A stretch of DNA of 64,000 bases, taken from positions 682,001 to 746,000 of the forward strand of contig NZ_NIRS01000003.1 in NCBI RefSeq assembly GCF_002934665.1, read 5' to 3'. This document shows, piece after piece, positions 35,123 to 45,316 of this stretch (the stretch's first letter is position 1; each line of letters starts with the position of its first letter). The position numbers and the translations under genes were made by a program. This stretch comes from Pseudomonas laurylsulfatiphila (lineage in GTDB: Bacteria; Pseudomonadota; Gammaproteobacteria; Pseudomonadales; Pseudomonadaceae). The notes under the pieces are model-generated. The model did not search any database, was not told the DNA's origin, and saw only the letters and a program-made list of their open reading frames with translations.

Positions 35123-36478
35123 TCACGTTTGTCGGGTACGCCGGGCGATGTCGGCCCAGCCTCCCAACAAGCCTTTCATCTGGCCATCCGCCGTGTAAAA
35201 CGGCACTGTCCACTGGTAGATATTCCGGACACCCTCCTTGAACAGCAATTGACGTTCGAAGAAGCGCGTCCTGCGCGTACTCAACTGCTCCATCAGCTCG
35301 GCATGCAGCAGCTCCGCGGTTTGTCTGGGCATGACATCGACCTCGATCAACTGCCGCCCCTGCATCCGGTCAAAACGTGTCGACAAGGCGTCCTCATAAC
35401 TTTTGTTGCACATGATCAAACGCCCTTGCAGGTCACGGACAAACATCGGGTCAGGCATGGCATCCATCAGGGCATGCTGGAATGCGAGCTGATCGCACAG
35501 GTTTCTTTGGGCCTCGACCCGCTGCCTGACGACCACCGCCAACCGCCGGTTCCAGAGCAGGGACAACAGGCCGAACAGGCTGAGCACAAACACGCCCCAG
35601 CAGACCCACTGGTCAAGCCGCTGCCAGAGGCCAGGCGCCTGTGCCGTGGTAGCGCCACCGAACCACTTGCGGCGAAGATCGCGCAGCTCCTGAGCAGGAA
35701 AAGCCTCGAGCGCCTTGTTGAGGATGCTCAGCAACTGCGGCTGACCTTTGCGCACCGCCAGATAATCCGCATCCCATTTGTCCGGCACCGCAGCTCCGAT
35801 CTGTAGCCGGCCCGACGGAAAAAACTGGGCGCCGATTTCGCTTTCGATGGTGGCATAGGCGTCTCCGCTTTCAACCCAGGCACGGGCTTCGGCGTAGGTC
35901 TTGACCGAACGCAATTCGATGGACGGAAAATCGCGACGGATCATCGCTTCCAGTGCATGCCGGGCCGGCAGCACCAGTACCCGCTTCGCCAGATCCTCTA
36001 GCGACTGCACCGGCGGTGCCCCGGCCAACCCGACAAAGGCCCATCCTGCACCACCGTACGCATGGCTGAAATCGAGAAACGCCCGGCGTTCGTCATTCAT
36101 TGACAGCGTGGTGCTCAAATCCGCCGCGCCGCTTTCCAGACGAGCCAGCATCTGATCAACGGAAAAAGACTCTTCGTAAACGAACTGCAACCCCGTCATG
36201 TCACTGATGCGCTTGAGCAGGTCACTGTTCAGGCCCGTCCATTGACCCTGCTCATCCTTGAAATGATACAACGGGTATTCCAGTGCCGTGACCACGACCC
36301 GTGGATGGCTGGCTATCCACTGCTGCTCCTGGTCATCCAGCACGACCGCTGAACGTGCAACAGTCTTCCCACGCTCCTGAATCGATGCAGGGCTTGCCCC
36401 TCCCCATTCGGCGACTCCCACAATGCCGAATAAAACCAGCCAGCGCGCGACTGGCTTGAACACACTTGTAAACCGCAT
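35123..36478 (-). CDS. BvgS-like periplasmic sensor with PAS domain but no kinase domain
   Basis: The 451-residue protein has a signal/anchor segment and then one periplasmic solute-binding (SBP_bac_3-like) domain (about residues 45-285, with WTGLNSDLLKRISDMTGLQF and LDFSHAYGGAGWAF). A membrane helix follows (WVCWGVFVLSLFGLLSLLW, about 300-320), then a cytoplasmic PAS domain (DAMPDPMFVRDLQGRLIMCN...). It ends at GGWADIARRTRQT, exactly where HisKA normally begins. No kinase or receiver coding follows in any frame. AGGA seven bases before ATG 36478 supports this start, and ATG 36484 is possible. It may be a decayed or kinase-free receptor. Confidence 0.82.
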   Translation of the reverse strand: MRFTSVFKPVARWLVLFGIVGVAEWGGASPASIQERGKTVARSAVVLDDQEQQWIASHPRVVVTALEYPLYHFKDEQGQWTGLNSDLLKRISDMTGLQFVYEESFSVDQMLARLESGAADLSTTLSMNDERRAFLDFSHAYGGAGWAFVGLAGAPPVQSLEDLAKRVLVLPARHALEAMIRRDFPSIELRSVKTYAEARAWVESGDAYATIESEIGAQFFPSGRLQIGAAVPDKWDADYLAVRKGQPQLLSILNKALEAFPAQELRDLRRKWFGGATTAQAPGLWQRLDQWVCWGVFVLSLFGLLSLLWNRRLAVVVRQRVEAQRNLCDQLAFQHALMDAMPDPMFVRDLQGRLIMCNKSYEDALSTRFDRMQGRQLIEVDVMPRQTAELLHAELMEQLSTRRTRFFERQLLFKEGVRNIYQWTVPFYTADGQMKGLLGGWADIARRTRQT

Positions 36479-36548
36479 TCCCATGTCCTTGGTGATCCAC
36501 TCGCCTGTCCCTTCGCGGCGAGAACACGACAAGTGTGCATGCAGAAAT

Positions 36549-36577
36549 GAAAAAGCCCGTCAGGAGACGGGCTTCAA
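36549..36577 (-). terminator. thrC terminator
   Basis: A seven-base GC stem (36555-36561 with 36566-36572) is followed, on the minus strand, by a T-run (A-run at 36549-36554). It lies just past the thrC stop. Confidence 0.85.
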
Positions 36578-36597
36578 AATGTAACAGCGCTGACCGG

Positions 36598-38007
36598 TTA
36601 CAGCGGCTTGCCACGGTTGCCATGCTGACTGACAAAGGCCTGCACGGCCTTCAGGTCATTTGGCAATACGGTGCAACGTTCGTCTCGTTCAAACAAATCA
36701 GAAAGATGCACAGGCAGTTCGAGTGCTTTTCCTACACCGGCTTTTTCCACGGCGTCCGGGAATTTGACCGGGTGGGCGGTGCCCAGGATCACCATTGGAA
36801 TGTCCAGGCTACGACGGCATTCGCGTGCAGCTTTCACCCCGATGGCCGTGTGCGGGTCGAGCACTTCACCGGTCTGCTCGTAGACTTCGGCGATGGTTTC
36901 GCAGGTTTGCGCGTCATCCACGGCCAGCGAGTCGAACAACTTGCGGGCTTCGGTCCAGCGTTCTTGCTCGACGCTGAAACCGCCGCCTTGCTTGAACGAA
37001 TCCATCAGTCCGGCGATTGCCGCGCCGTTGCGGCCATGCAGGTCGAACAGCAGGCGTTCGAAGTTCGACGACACCATGATGTCCATGGACGGCGACAGCG
37101 TGGCGTGCAGGGTTTCCTTGACGTACTGGTTGCCGCTCATGAAGCGGTGCAGGATGTCGTTGCGGTTGGTGGCGACGATCAACTGGTTGATCGGCAGGCC
37201 CATGTTGCGTGCCAGGTAACCGGCGAAGATGTCGCCGAAGTTGCCGGTCGGCACCGAGAACGCCACCGAGCGCGCCGGGCCGCCCAACTGCAGGGCTGCG
37301 TGGAAGTAGTAAACGATCTGGGCCATGATCCGCGCCCAGTTGATCGAGTTCACGGCGACCAAGCGAGTGCCCTTGAGGAAGCCTTGGTCGGCAAAGCTGG
37401 CCTTGACCATTTCCTGGCAGTCATCGAAGTTGCCTTCGATGGCGATGTTGTGGATGTTTTCACCGAAGATGGTGGTCATCTGCCGACGTTGCACCTCGGA
37501 CACGCGATTGTGCGGGTGCAGGATGAAGATGTCGACGTTTTCGCAGTGCTTGCAGCCTTCGATGGCAGCCGAACCGGTGTCACCGGAGGTGGCACCGACG
37601 ATCACCACACGCTCGCCGCGCTTTTCCAGCACGTAGTCGAGCAGGCGACCAAGCAGTTGCAGGGCGAAGTCCTTGAACGCCAGGGTCGGGCCGTGGAACA
37701 GCTCCAGCACCCATTCGTTGCCGTTCAGCTGGCGCAGCGGCGCAACGGCGCTGTGGGCGAATACACCGTAGGTTTCTTCAAGGATCTTTTTGAAATCGGC
37801 ATCCGGAATACTGCCGGTAACAAACGGGCGCATGACGCGGAAGGCCAGCTCGTGATACGGCAGGCCGGCCCAGGAAGCGATTTCCTCCTGGGTGAAACGT
37901 GGCAGGTTTTCCGGGACGTACAGACCGCCGTCGGTGGCAAGGCCTGCCAGCAGGACGTCTTCGAAATTCAGGGCCGGTGCCTGGCCGCGGGTACTGATGT
38001 AGCGCAT
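36598..38007 (-). CDS. thrC: Threonine synthase
   Basis: ThrC converts O-phosphohomoserine to threonine with pyridoxal phosphate. The 469 residues start MRYISTRGQAPALNFEDVLL and have the PLP-lysine block GPTLAFKDFALQLL (about 110-123), ATSGDTGSAAIE and the SVPTGNFGDIFAGY phosphate-binding loop near 230. This is the longer class of bacterial ThrC. It follows hom on the same strand with an intergenic repeat between them, giving the last two steps of threonine synthesis side by side. Confidence 0.97.
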   Translation of the reverse strand: MRYISTRGQAPALNFEDVLLAGLATDGGLYVPENLPRFTQEEIASWAGLPYHELAFRVMRPFVTGSIPDADFKKILEETYGVFAHSAVAPLRQLNGNEWVLELFHGPTLAFKDFALQLLGRLLDYVLEKRGERVVIVGATSGDTGSAAIEGCKHCENVDIFILHPHNRVSEVQRRQMTTIFGENIHNIAIEGNFDDCQEMVKASFADQGFLKGTRLVAVNSINWARIMAQIVYYFHAALQLGGPARSVAFSVPTGNFGDIFAGYLARNMGLPINQLIVATNRNDILHRFMSGNQYVKETLHATLSPSMDIMVSSNFERLLFDLHGRNGAAIAGLMDSFKQGGGFSVEQERWTEARKLFDSLAVDDAQTCETIAEVYEQTGEVLDPHTAIGVKAARECRRSLDIPMVILGTAHPVKFPDAVEKAGVGKALELPVHLSDLFERDERCTVLPNDLKAVQAFVSQHGNRGKPL

Positions 38008-38030
38008 AAGGGCAAACCTTCGGTTTGGGC

Positions 38031-38108
38031 TTCAAGCCTCAAGCTCCAAGCTGCAAGTAAAAGCCTATCTGCCTTTGACTTGCCGCTTGAAGCTTGCAGC
38101 TTGCCGCT
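38031..38108. repeat. Intergenic 'caagctgcaag' inverted repeat between hom and thrC
   Basis: Runs of caagc/gcttg units form an imperfect inverted repeat (about 38031-38058 with 38078-38108). It is unrelated to the GAGC-core REP families in the window. Such 'AGCTTGCAGCTTG' elements are common between Pseudomonas genes. Confidence 0.7.
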
Positions 38109-38116
38109 GCTTTTAA

Positions 38117-39421
38117 TTAATTCAGGTGCTCGACACGGATCCGAACAACCGGACCGACCACACCCGCCAAGGCTTCCAAAGCAGCGATGGCATCGTTGAT
38201 GTGCTGTTCCAGCACGCGGTGGGTCAGCAGGATCATCGGCACCAGGCCGTCGTGCTCCTCGGCTTCCTTCTGCATGATCGACTCGATGTTGATGCCGCGC
38301 TCCGAGAGGATGCTCGCGACCTGAGCCAATACGCCCGGATGGTCCTTGGCCTGAATGCGCAGGTAATAGGCGCTTTCACAGGCTTCGATCGGCAGGATCG
38401 GGTGAGCCGACAGCGAATCCGGCTGGAACGCCAGGTGCGGTACACGGTTCTCTGGGTCAGATGTCATGGCGCGAACCACGTCCACCAGGTCGGCGATCAC
38501 CGACGAAGCAGTCGGCTCCATGCCGGCGCCAGCGCCGTAGAACAGGGTCGAACCGGCAGCATCGCCATTGACCATCACCGCATTCATCACGCCGTTGACA
38601 TTGGCGATCAGGCGATCGGCCGGGATCAGCGTCGGGTGCACGCGCAGTTCGATACCGGCCGCGGTGCTGCGCGCCACGCCCAGGTGCTTGATGCGGTAGC
38701 CCAGCGCTTCGGCGTAGTTCACGTCAGCGGTGGTCAGCTTGGTGATGCCTTCGGTGTAGGCCTTGTCGAATTGCAGCGGGATGCCGAACGCGATGGAGGC
38801 CAGGATCGTCAGCTTGTGAGCAGCGTCGATCCCCTCAACGTCGAAGGTCGGATCGGCTTCGGCGTAACCCAGAGCCTGGGCTTCGGCCAATACGTCCTCG
38901 AAGGTGCGACCCTTCTCGCGCATTTCCGTCAGGATGAAGTTGCCGGTGCCGTTGATGATGCCGGCCACCCAGTTGATACGGTTGGCGGACAGGCCTTCGC
39001 GGATCGCCTTGATCACCGGAATGCCACCGGCCACCGCCGCTTCGAACGCAACGATCACGCCTTTCTCGCGTGCCTTGGCGAAAATTTCATTACCGTGAAC
39101 AGCAATAAGTGCCTTGTTCGCGGTGACCACATGCTTGCCATTCTCGATGGCCTTGAGTACCAGCTCGCGGGCAACGGTGTAGCCGCCCATCAGCTCTATA
39201 ACGATGTCGATCTCAGGGTTCGTGGCCACTTCGAAGACATCGCTGGTAATCGCAATACCGGTCGTTTGGAACTGAGGCTTTGGCGTGCGAATGGCAATTT
39301 GTGCCACTTCGATCCCACGCCCGGCACGACGAGCAATTTCCTCGGCGTTGCGCTGAAGTACGTTGAAGGTACCGCCACCGACGGTCCCTAACCCACAGAT
39401 GCCTACTTTGACCGGTTTCAC
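38117..39421 (-). CDS. hom: Homoserine dehydrogenase
   Basis: Hom reduces aspartate semialdehyde to homoserine, the branch point to threonine and methionine. From the GTG at 39419-39421 the protein has 434 residues: an NAD(P)-binding fold starting VKVGICGLGTVGGG, the catalytic region with VAGIINGTGNFILTEM (about 172) and AYTEGIT..DVNYAEALGYRIK, and a C-terminal ACT domain (about 350-434) for threonine feedback. GGGAG lies six bases before the GTG, which supports that start over a longer frame. Confidence 0.96.
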   Translation of the reverse strand: MKPVKVGICGLGTVGGGTFNVLQRNAEEIARRAGRGIEVAQIAIRTPKPQFQTTGIAITSDVFEVATNPEIDIVIELMGGYTVARELVLKAIENGKHVVTANKALIAVHGNEIFAKAREKGVIVAFEAAVAGGIPVIKAIREGLSANRINWVAGIINGTGNFILTEMREKGRTFEDVLAEAQALGYAEADPTFDVEGIDAAHKLTILASIAFGIPLQFDKAYTEGITKLTTADVNYAEALGYRIKHLGVARSTAAGIELRVHPTLIPADRLIANVNGVMNAVMVNGDAAGSTLFYGAGAGMEPTASSVIADLVDVVRAMTSDPENRVPHLAFQPDSLSAHPILPIEACESAYYLRIQAKDHPGVLAQVASILSERGINIESIMQKEAEEHDGLVPMILLTHRVLEQHINDAIAALEALAGVVGPVVRIRVEHLN

Positions 39422-39554
39422 TGTGAACTCCCCATAAAACGGCCGACTCAAGGCCGGCCGTGAAAACAGCCGCATGCTCGCGGCTCTCTATTAATGGCCC
39501 GGCGATGTCGCTGCCGGACCATGATCGTCAATGGCTGCCCGTGACGATGCGAAT

Positions 39555-40286
39555 TTACTTCGCGCCCAGCGCCAGTTTGGCGACTTGTGGCGCAGGCTGG
39601 TAGCCCGGAATGACCTGTCCGTCGGCCAAAACGATGGCCGGCGTGCCGTTCACGCCGATCGACTGGCCGAGAGCGAACTGCTTGGAAACCGGGTTATCGC
39701 ACTTGGCGGCCTTGATTTCCTTGCCATCGACCATTTTGTCCATGGCCGCTTTCTTGTCTTTCGAGCACCACACAGCTTGCAGTTGCTCGTCACCCGGCGA
39801 GCCCAGGCCCTGACGCGGGAACGCGACGTAACGCACTTCGATGCCGCGCTTGTTCAGCTCCGGCACTTCGGCGTGGAGCTTGTGGCAGTACGGGCAGGTG
39901 GTATCGGTGAACACGGTGATGTGCGACTTGGTTTCGCCAATGGCCGGGTACACCACGGTTTCTGCAACCGGAATATCGTTGATCAGCTTGGAGATGCCCA
40001 GGCGCTCGGTCTTCTCGGTCAGGTTGACCGGCTTGCCGTCCTTGAGATCGAACAGGTAGCCCTGCACCACGTACTGGCCGTCGGCGCTGGCGTACAGCAC
40101 ACGGCTGCCCTTGAGCTTGACTTCGTACAGGCCCGGCAACGGACTGGCGGTGATGGTCTCTACCGGCACTTCGAGCTGGAGGTTTTCCAGGCTTTTACGA
40201 ATGGCTTTGTCGGCCGCGTCATCGGCGACGGCAAAGGTGCTGACCAACGCAATGGCTGCGGCGGCGAAAATCTGGGTCAGACGCAT
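39555..40286 (-). CDS. dsbC: Periplasmic disulfide isomerase DsbC
   Basis: DsbC reshuffles wrong disulfide bonds in the periplasm. The 243-residue precursor has a signal peptide (MRLTQIFAAAAIALVSTFAVA), an N-terminal dimerisation domain and a thioredoxin-fold catalytic domain with the CPYC active site (FTDTTCPYCHKLH). A second cysteine pair lies in the C-terminal part (VWCSK and KCDNP), and the cis-Pro loop reads VNGTPAIVLADG. Its reducing partner DsbD is not in the window. The order thrC-hom-dsbC-xerD is the conserved Pseudomonas arrangement. Confidence 0.96.
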   Translation of the reverse strand: MRLTQIFAAAAIALVSTFAVADDAADKAIRKSLENLQLEVPVETITASPLPGLYEVKLKGSRVLYASADGQYVVQGYLFDLKDGKPVNLTEKTERLGISKLINDIPVAETVVYPAIGETKSHITVFTDTTCPYCHKLHAEVPELNKRGIEVRYVAFPRQGLGSPGDEQLQAVWCSKDKKAAMDKMVDGKEIKAAKCDNPVSKQFALGQSIGVNGTPAIVLADGQVIPGYQPAPQVAKLALGAK

Positions 40287-40444
40287 GAGAACTCCTGAAG
40301 GCGAACATATGGGACGATCAGAACGCCCGTGCCGAAACACCGGGTCATAACCGCCCATCGTGCAAACCGGCCAAGCCTATCACATAAGGTTCGCATGACC
40401 GAATGCGCCTGACGCAAGACATTTTGACCTCGACGCATGAGGCT

Positions 40445-40530
40445 CCCTGTAGGAGCTGCCGAAGGCTGCGATCTTTTGATCTTAAAAAAACAAATCAAAA
40501 GATCGCAGCCTTCGGCAGCTCCTACAGGGG
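40445..40530. repeat. Near-perfect REP pair, 'gatcgcagcc-ttcggcagctcc' family
   Basis: The arms (40445-40482 and 40494-40530) are almost perfectly complementary over about 36 bases with an A-rich loop. The element sits between dsbC and xerD. Confidence 0.88.
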
Positions 40531-40538
40531 GAACACGG

Positions 40539-41435
40539 TCATCCGCGCGGATGGTGTTTTGCGTGAAGGTCTTGCAAGCGGGCGCGGGCGACGTGTGTGT
40601 AAATCTGGGTGGTCGACAGATCGCTGTGACCAAGGAGCATCTGCACCACCCGTAAATCGGCGCCGTGGTTTAGCAAGTGTGTGGCAAAAGCGTGCCGCAA
40701 CGTGTGCGGCGACAGCGACTTGCCGATCCCCGCCACCTTGGCCTGGTGCTTGATCCGATGCCAGAAGGTCTGGCGGGTCATCTGCTCGCCACGCTGACTC
40801 GGGAACAACACATCGCTGGGACGCCCCCCAAGCAGTTCGCTGCGGGCCTCACGCAAGTAGCGCTCGACCCAGACAATCGCCTCCTCGCCCATCGGCACCA
40901 ACCGCTCCTTGCTGCCCTTGCCCATCACGCGCAGCACCCCCTGGCGCAGGTTGACCTGTTCCAGGGTCAGGCTGATCAGCTCCGTCACCCGCAGACCACA
41001 GGCATAAAGCACTTCGAGCATCGCCCGGTCACGCTGGCCGATGGCTTCGCTGAGGTCGGGTGCAGCCAACAGCGCGTCAACGTCAGCTTCCGACAAGGAT
41101 TTGGGCAATGGCCTACCCAGTTGCGGCATATCGATGCGCAGGGTCGGATCGACGACGATCAGCTTTTCCCGCAGCAGATAGCGATAGAAGCCACGCACGC
41201 CAGAGAGAAACCTTGCCGTTGAACGGGGCTTATAGTTTTGCTCCAGGCGCCAGGCCAGGTGATCGAGGATCAATTCGCGTCCGGCGTTGATCGGCTCCAG
41301 GCCTTTTTCCTGCAGCCAGCCATTGAACAGAGCCAGGTCACTGCGATAGGCATCGCGGGTGTTGTCGGAAAGTCCTTTCTCCAGCCAGAGAGCGTCGAGG
41401 AACTGGTCTATCAGGGGATGATCAATGGCGGGCAT
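40539..41435 (-). CDS. xerD: Site-specific tyrosine recombinase XerD
   Basis: XerD acts with XerC at dif to resolve chromosome dimers. The 298-residue protein has the N-terminal SAM-like DNA-binding domain (about 1-90) and the catalytic domain with Arg in ACGLRVTELISLT, Lys near GKGSKERLVP, HTLRHAFATHLL (His-x2-Arg), His in LLGHSDLSTT, and the nucleophile Tyr in QIYTHV. It matches XerD rather than a phage integrase in length and in its place next to dsbC. No attachment site or mobile genes are nearby. Confidence 0.96.
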   Translation of the reverse strand: MPAIDHPLIDQFLDALWLEKGLSDNTRDAYRSDLALFNGWLQEKGLEPINAGRELILDHLAWRLEQNYKPRSTARFLSGVRGFYRYLLREKLIVVDPTLRIDMPQLGRPLPKSLSEADVDALLAAPDLSEAIGQRDRAMLEVLYACGLRVTELISLTLEQVNLRQGVLRVMGKGSKERLVPMGEEAIVWVERYLREARSELLGGRPSDVLFPSQRGEQMTRQTFWHRIKHQAKVAGIGKSLSPHTLRHAFATHLLNHGADLRVVQMLLGHSDLSTTQIYTHVARARLQDLHAKHHPRG

Positions 41436-41489
41436 AAAGGCTCAGGCAAGACCGATAACACGGTCAACGAAGATAAATCGCAGGCAACA

Positions 41490-41520
41490 AAAAAGCAGCC
41501 CGCAGGCTGCTTTTTTTTGC
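41490..41520 (-). terminator. Terminator after rplS
   Basis: A six-base stem (41495-41500 with 41505-41510) has an A-run on the left, so the minus-strand transcript ends in a T-run. A T-run on the right also allows plus-strand use. Confidence 0.88.
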
Positions 41521-41534
41521 ATCGGAAGCTGGAC

Positions 41535-41885
41535 TTAAGCCAGTTTTTCCTTGATGCGAGCTGCTTTACCCGACAGGTCGCGCAGGTAGTACAGCTTGGC
41601 TTTACGTACGTCACCGCGACGCTTGACAGCCATGCTGTCGATTTGCGGGGAGTAGGTCTGGAAAGTACGCTCTACGCCAACACCGTTGGAGATTTTACGA
41701 ACGGTGAATGCACTGTTTACGCCGCGGTTACGCTTGGCGATAACAACACCTTCGAACGCTTGCAGACGCGAACGGTCGCCTTCCTTCACTTTCACCTGAA
41801 CGACAATGGTGTCGCCCGGGGCAAAGGTAGGGATCTCTTTGGTCATCTGCTCTGCTTCGAGTGCAAGGATGATTTTGTTAGTCAT
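41535..41885 (-). CDS. rplS: 50S ribosomal protein L19
   Basis: The 116-residue protein shows the L19 blocks [33 protein letters not shown] and [14 protein letters not shown]19 sits at the 30S-50S interface. It is the last gene of the rpsP-rimM-trmD-rplS operon and is followed by an intrinsic terminator. It begins 45 bases after trmD. Confidence 0.98.
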
Positions 41886-41930
41886 GCTGTGCTCCTAAGG
41901 TAAATCGTCGGATCTACCATCGATACGTTG

Positions 41931-42683
41931 TTAACTATCGTCCCGCTCGCGGATGTATTCCTCGAGCAGCTTCTTCTCTTCTCCAGAAAGCGAGCGGCTT
42001 TCCAGAAGATCGGCGCGTCGTTCAAAGGTCCGACCAAGGGACTGCTGTAAACGCCAACGCCGGATGTGCGCGTGATTGCCACTTAGCAATACGTCGGGAA
42101 CACGCTGATCCGCATACACCTCCGGTCGGGTGTAGTGCGGGCAATCCAGCAAACCATCCGTAAAGGAATCTTCCTCGGCGGAGTCCGCATGCCCTAAAGC
42201 TCCAGGCAGCAGTCGTGTAACCGCATCGATCAGGACCATCGCCGGCAGCTCGCCGCCAGACAGTACATAGTCGCCAATCGACCACTCTTCATCGACATGA
42301 GCATCAATAAAACGCTCGTCAATGCCTTCATAGCGGCCGGCAATCAGGATCAATGCATCCAGATTCGCCAACTCGCGTACCGCCGACTGAGTCAGCTGGC
42401 GGCCTTGGGGCGACAGGTAAATTACCTTCGCCGCCTCCCCGGCTGCTGCCTTGGCCTGAACCAGAGCATCTTCCAGGGGCTTGATCTTCATCACCATGCC
42501 CGGACCACCGCCAAACGGGCGATCGTCCACAGTGTGATGTCGATCCGTCGTGTAGTCTCGCGGATTCCAACAGGTGAGCTGCAAGAGCCCCTGTTTCACC
42601 GCACGACTGGTGATGCCGTACTCGCTGATGGCAGAGAACATCTCGGGAAACAGACTGATCACTTCTACGCGCAAGTTAGCCAC
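41931..42683 (-). CDS. trmD: tRNA (guanine37-N1)-methyltransferase
   Basis: TrmD puts m1G at position 37 of several tRNAs and prevents frameshifting. The 250 residues begin (GTG start at 42683) [16 protein letters not shown]. They carry the trefoil-knot SAM site ([16 protein letters not shown] and [17 protein letters not shown]) and the [18 protein letters not shown] block. The GTG lies two bases past the rimM stop, which fits tight coupling. A longer in-frame form would overlap rimM. Confidence 0.96.
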   Translation of the reverse strand: MANLRVEVISLFPEMFSAISEYGITSRAVKQGLLQLTCWNPRDYTTDRHHTVDDRPFGGGPGMVMKIKPLEDALVQAKAAAGEAAKVIYLSPQGRQLTQSAVRELANLDALILIAGRYEGIDERFIDAHVDEEWSIGDYVLSGGELPAMVLIDAVTRLLPGALGHADSAEEDSFTDGLLDCPHYTRPEVYADQRVPDVLLSGNHAHIRRWRLQQSLGRTFERRADLLESRSLSGEEKKLLEEYIRERDDS

Positions 42684-42685
42684 GC

Positions 42686-43222
42686 TTAGAAATCCGCGTC
42701 CCAATCCACCTTCATCTCGCCTGCTGCCAGGTCGACAGCCAACACGCATTGCTCGGTATAGGGCAACAGGCGTTCGCGATCATCCAGGCTGCCAGCGCAA
42801 GGCTTGACCACCATGACATCGTTCGAGCCGGTCTCCAGCAGGTGATCGATCTTCCCGAACAGTTGCCCGAGGGTGTCGATGACCTTGAGACCTTCCAGCT
42901 GGTACCAGTAGTACTCGCCGTCGGTCAGTTCAGGGAACAGGTTGCGCGGCACGCAGATCTCATAACCGGCCAGAAGACGAGCTTCTTCACGATCATCGAG
43001 ACCCTTGAGCTTTGCGACCAGGAACTTGTCATTCCCGCGTCCGCTGACCAGCTCTACCTGCTTTACATTGCCGTCACGCTTGAGCGTCCAGGTTTTGTAA
43101 TCCAGCAGGTTCTTAATCGGATCAGTAAAGGAATACACCTTCACTTCGCCGCGAACGCCGTGAACAGAATAAATCTTGCCGATAACGATCAAATCATCAG
43201 CAACAGCTGGCGTCGCGTTCAT
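42686..43222 (-). CDS. rimM: 16S rRNA processing protein RimM
   Basis: RimM helps assemble the 30S head and binds S19. The 178 residues include the N-terminal beta-barrel ([22 protein letters not shown]) and the PRC-barrel domain ([18 protein letters not shown]... and the [16 protein letters not shown] block). It lies five bases after rpsP and two before trmD. Confidence 0.97.
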   Translation of the reverse strand: MNATPAVADDLIVIGKIYSVHGVRGEVKVYSFTDPIKNLLDYKTWTLKRDGNVKQVELVSGRGNDKFLVAKLKGLDDREEARLLAGYEICVPRNLFPELTDGEYYWYQLEGLKVIDTLGQLFGKIDHLLETGSNDVMVVKPCAGSLDDRERLLPYTEQCVLAVDLAAGEMKVDWDADF

Positions 43223-43227
43223 ATTGC

Positions 43228-43479
43228 TCAGGCCGCAGCCTTAGCAGATTCCTTCAACAACTGAGCAACGCGCTCAGAAGGTTGTGCACCAACGCTCAGC
43301 CAGTAGGCTACGCGCTCTTGGTTCACGGACAGACGAACTTCCTGACCACGGGCAACAGGGTTGAAGTAGCCAACCTGTTCCTTGTGCGAACCGTCGCGCG
43401 GGTTGCGGCTGTCGGTTACGGTCAAGTGGTAAAACGGGCGCTTTTTGGAGCCGCCAAGGGCAAGACGGATTGTTAGCAT
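43228..43479 (-). CDS. rpsP: 30S ribosomal protein S16
   Basis: The 83-residue protein starts [25 protein letters not shown] and has the YFNPVARG block typical of S16. It is the first gene of the operon rpsP-rimM-trmD-rplS, transcribed on the minus strand from the promoter near 43552-43579. Confidence 0.98.
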   Translation of the reverse strand: MLTIRLALGGSKKRPFYHLTVTDSRNPRDGSHKEQVGYFNPVARGQEVRLSVNQERVAYWLSVGAQPSERVAQLLKESAKAAA

Positions 43480-43551
43480 GTGAACATCGTTCCTGTAGTC
43501 GGTGCTGCAAATCTAAAGGCACAGCGGGCATGGGTGCCCGAAAGGCCGCAT

Positions 43552-43579
43552 ATTCTAAGGAATATCCGGACTTTTGCAA
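43552..43579 (-). promoter_or_regulatory. Candidate sigma70 promoter of the rpsP operon
   Basis: On the minus strand TTGCAA (43579-43574) and TAGAAT (43557-43552) are separated by 16 bases. Transcription would start about 60 bases before rpsP, leaving a leader with a small GGGCACCCATGCCC hairpin. Confidence 0.5.
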
Positions 43580-43654
43580 ATGACTTTTTCCGGCGGTCTA
43601 TCGGCCGCCATGCAGATTTGCTATAGAGCCGTCGTTGAAAACGGCCGGTCAGCT

Positions 43655-43722
43655 CCCGCCAAGTGCGGGTTTGCTGTGTATCCCACGTCCGTGTGGGTTA
43701 GCGCCGGTGCGACGACCGGCGC
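43655..43722. repeat. Three successive hairpins between ffh and rpsP
   Basis: Stems pair 43655-43659 with 43665-43669, 43682-43686 with 43693-43697, and 43701-43708 with 43715-43722 (a strong eight-base GC stem). The last lies eight bases past the ffh stop and may stabilise or end its transcript. Confidence 0.55.
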
Positions 43723-43729
43723 GAATTCT

Positions 43730-45106
<1,377 letters not shown>

Positions 45107-45316
45107 TGCGCGATCCTTTCAGGCCCTGTGTAGACCGGGATAATGGCGGCCCGGACCGGACTAAACGTGTGCTCGGCGAGCCTGCGGCGTGGGCAGGTCG
45201 CGGATTATAGCGAAGACTGTGGCCGGCGGACACCTCGCCGTCGGGTCGCGCGGTCTTTCGTGTGGCAGGGGTTCTATGCCAAACTCAGCGACTTTCGGGC
45301 TTGCCTAACAGGATTT

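Noticed and set aside
36535..38199. 554-residue frame opposite thrC
   Set aside because: Shadow of a certain gene, with no motif in the translation.
40539..41435. Tyrosine recombinase as a sign of an integrated element
   Set aside because: Sequence and position match XerD next to dsbC. No attachment repeats or mobile genes surround it.
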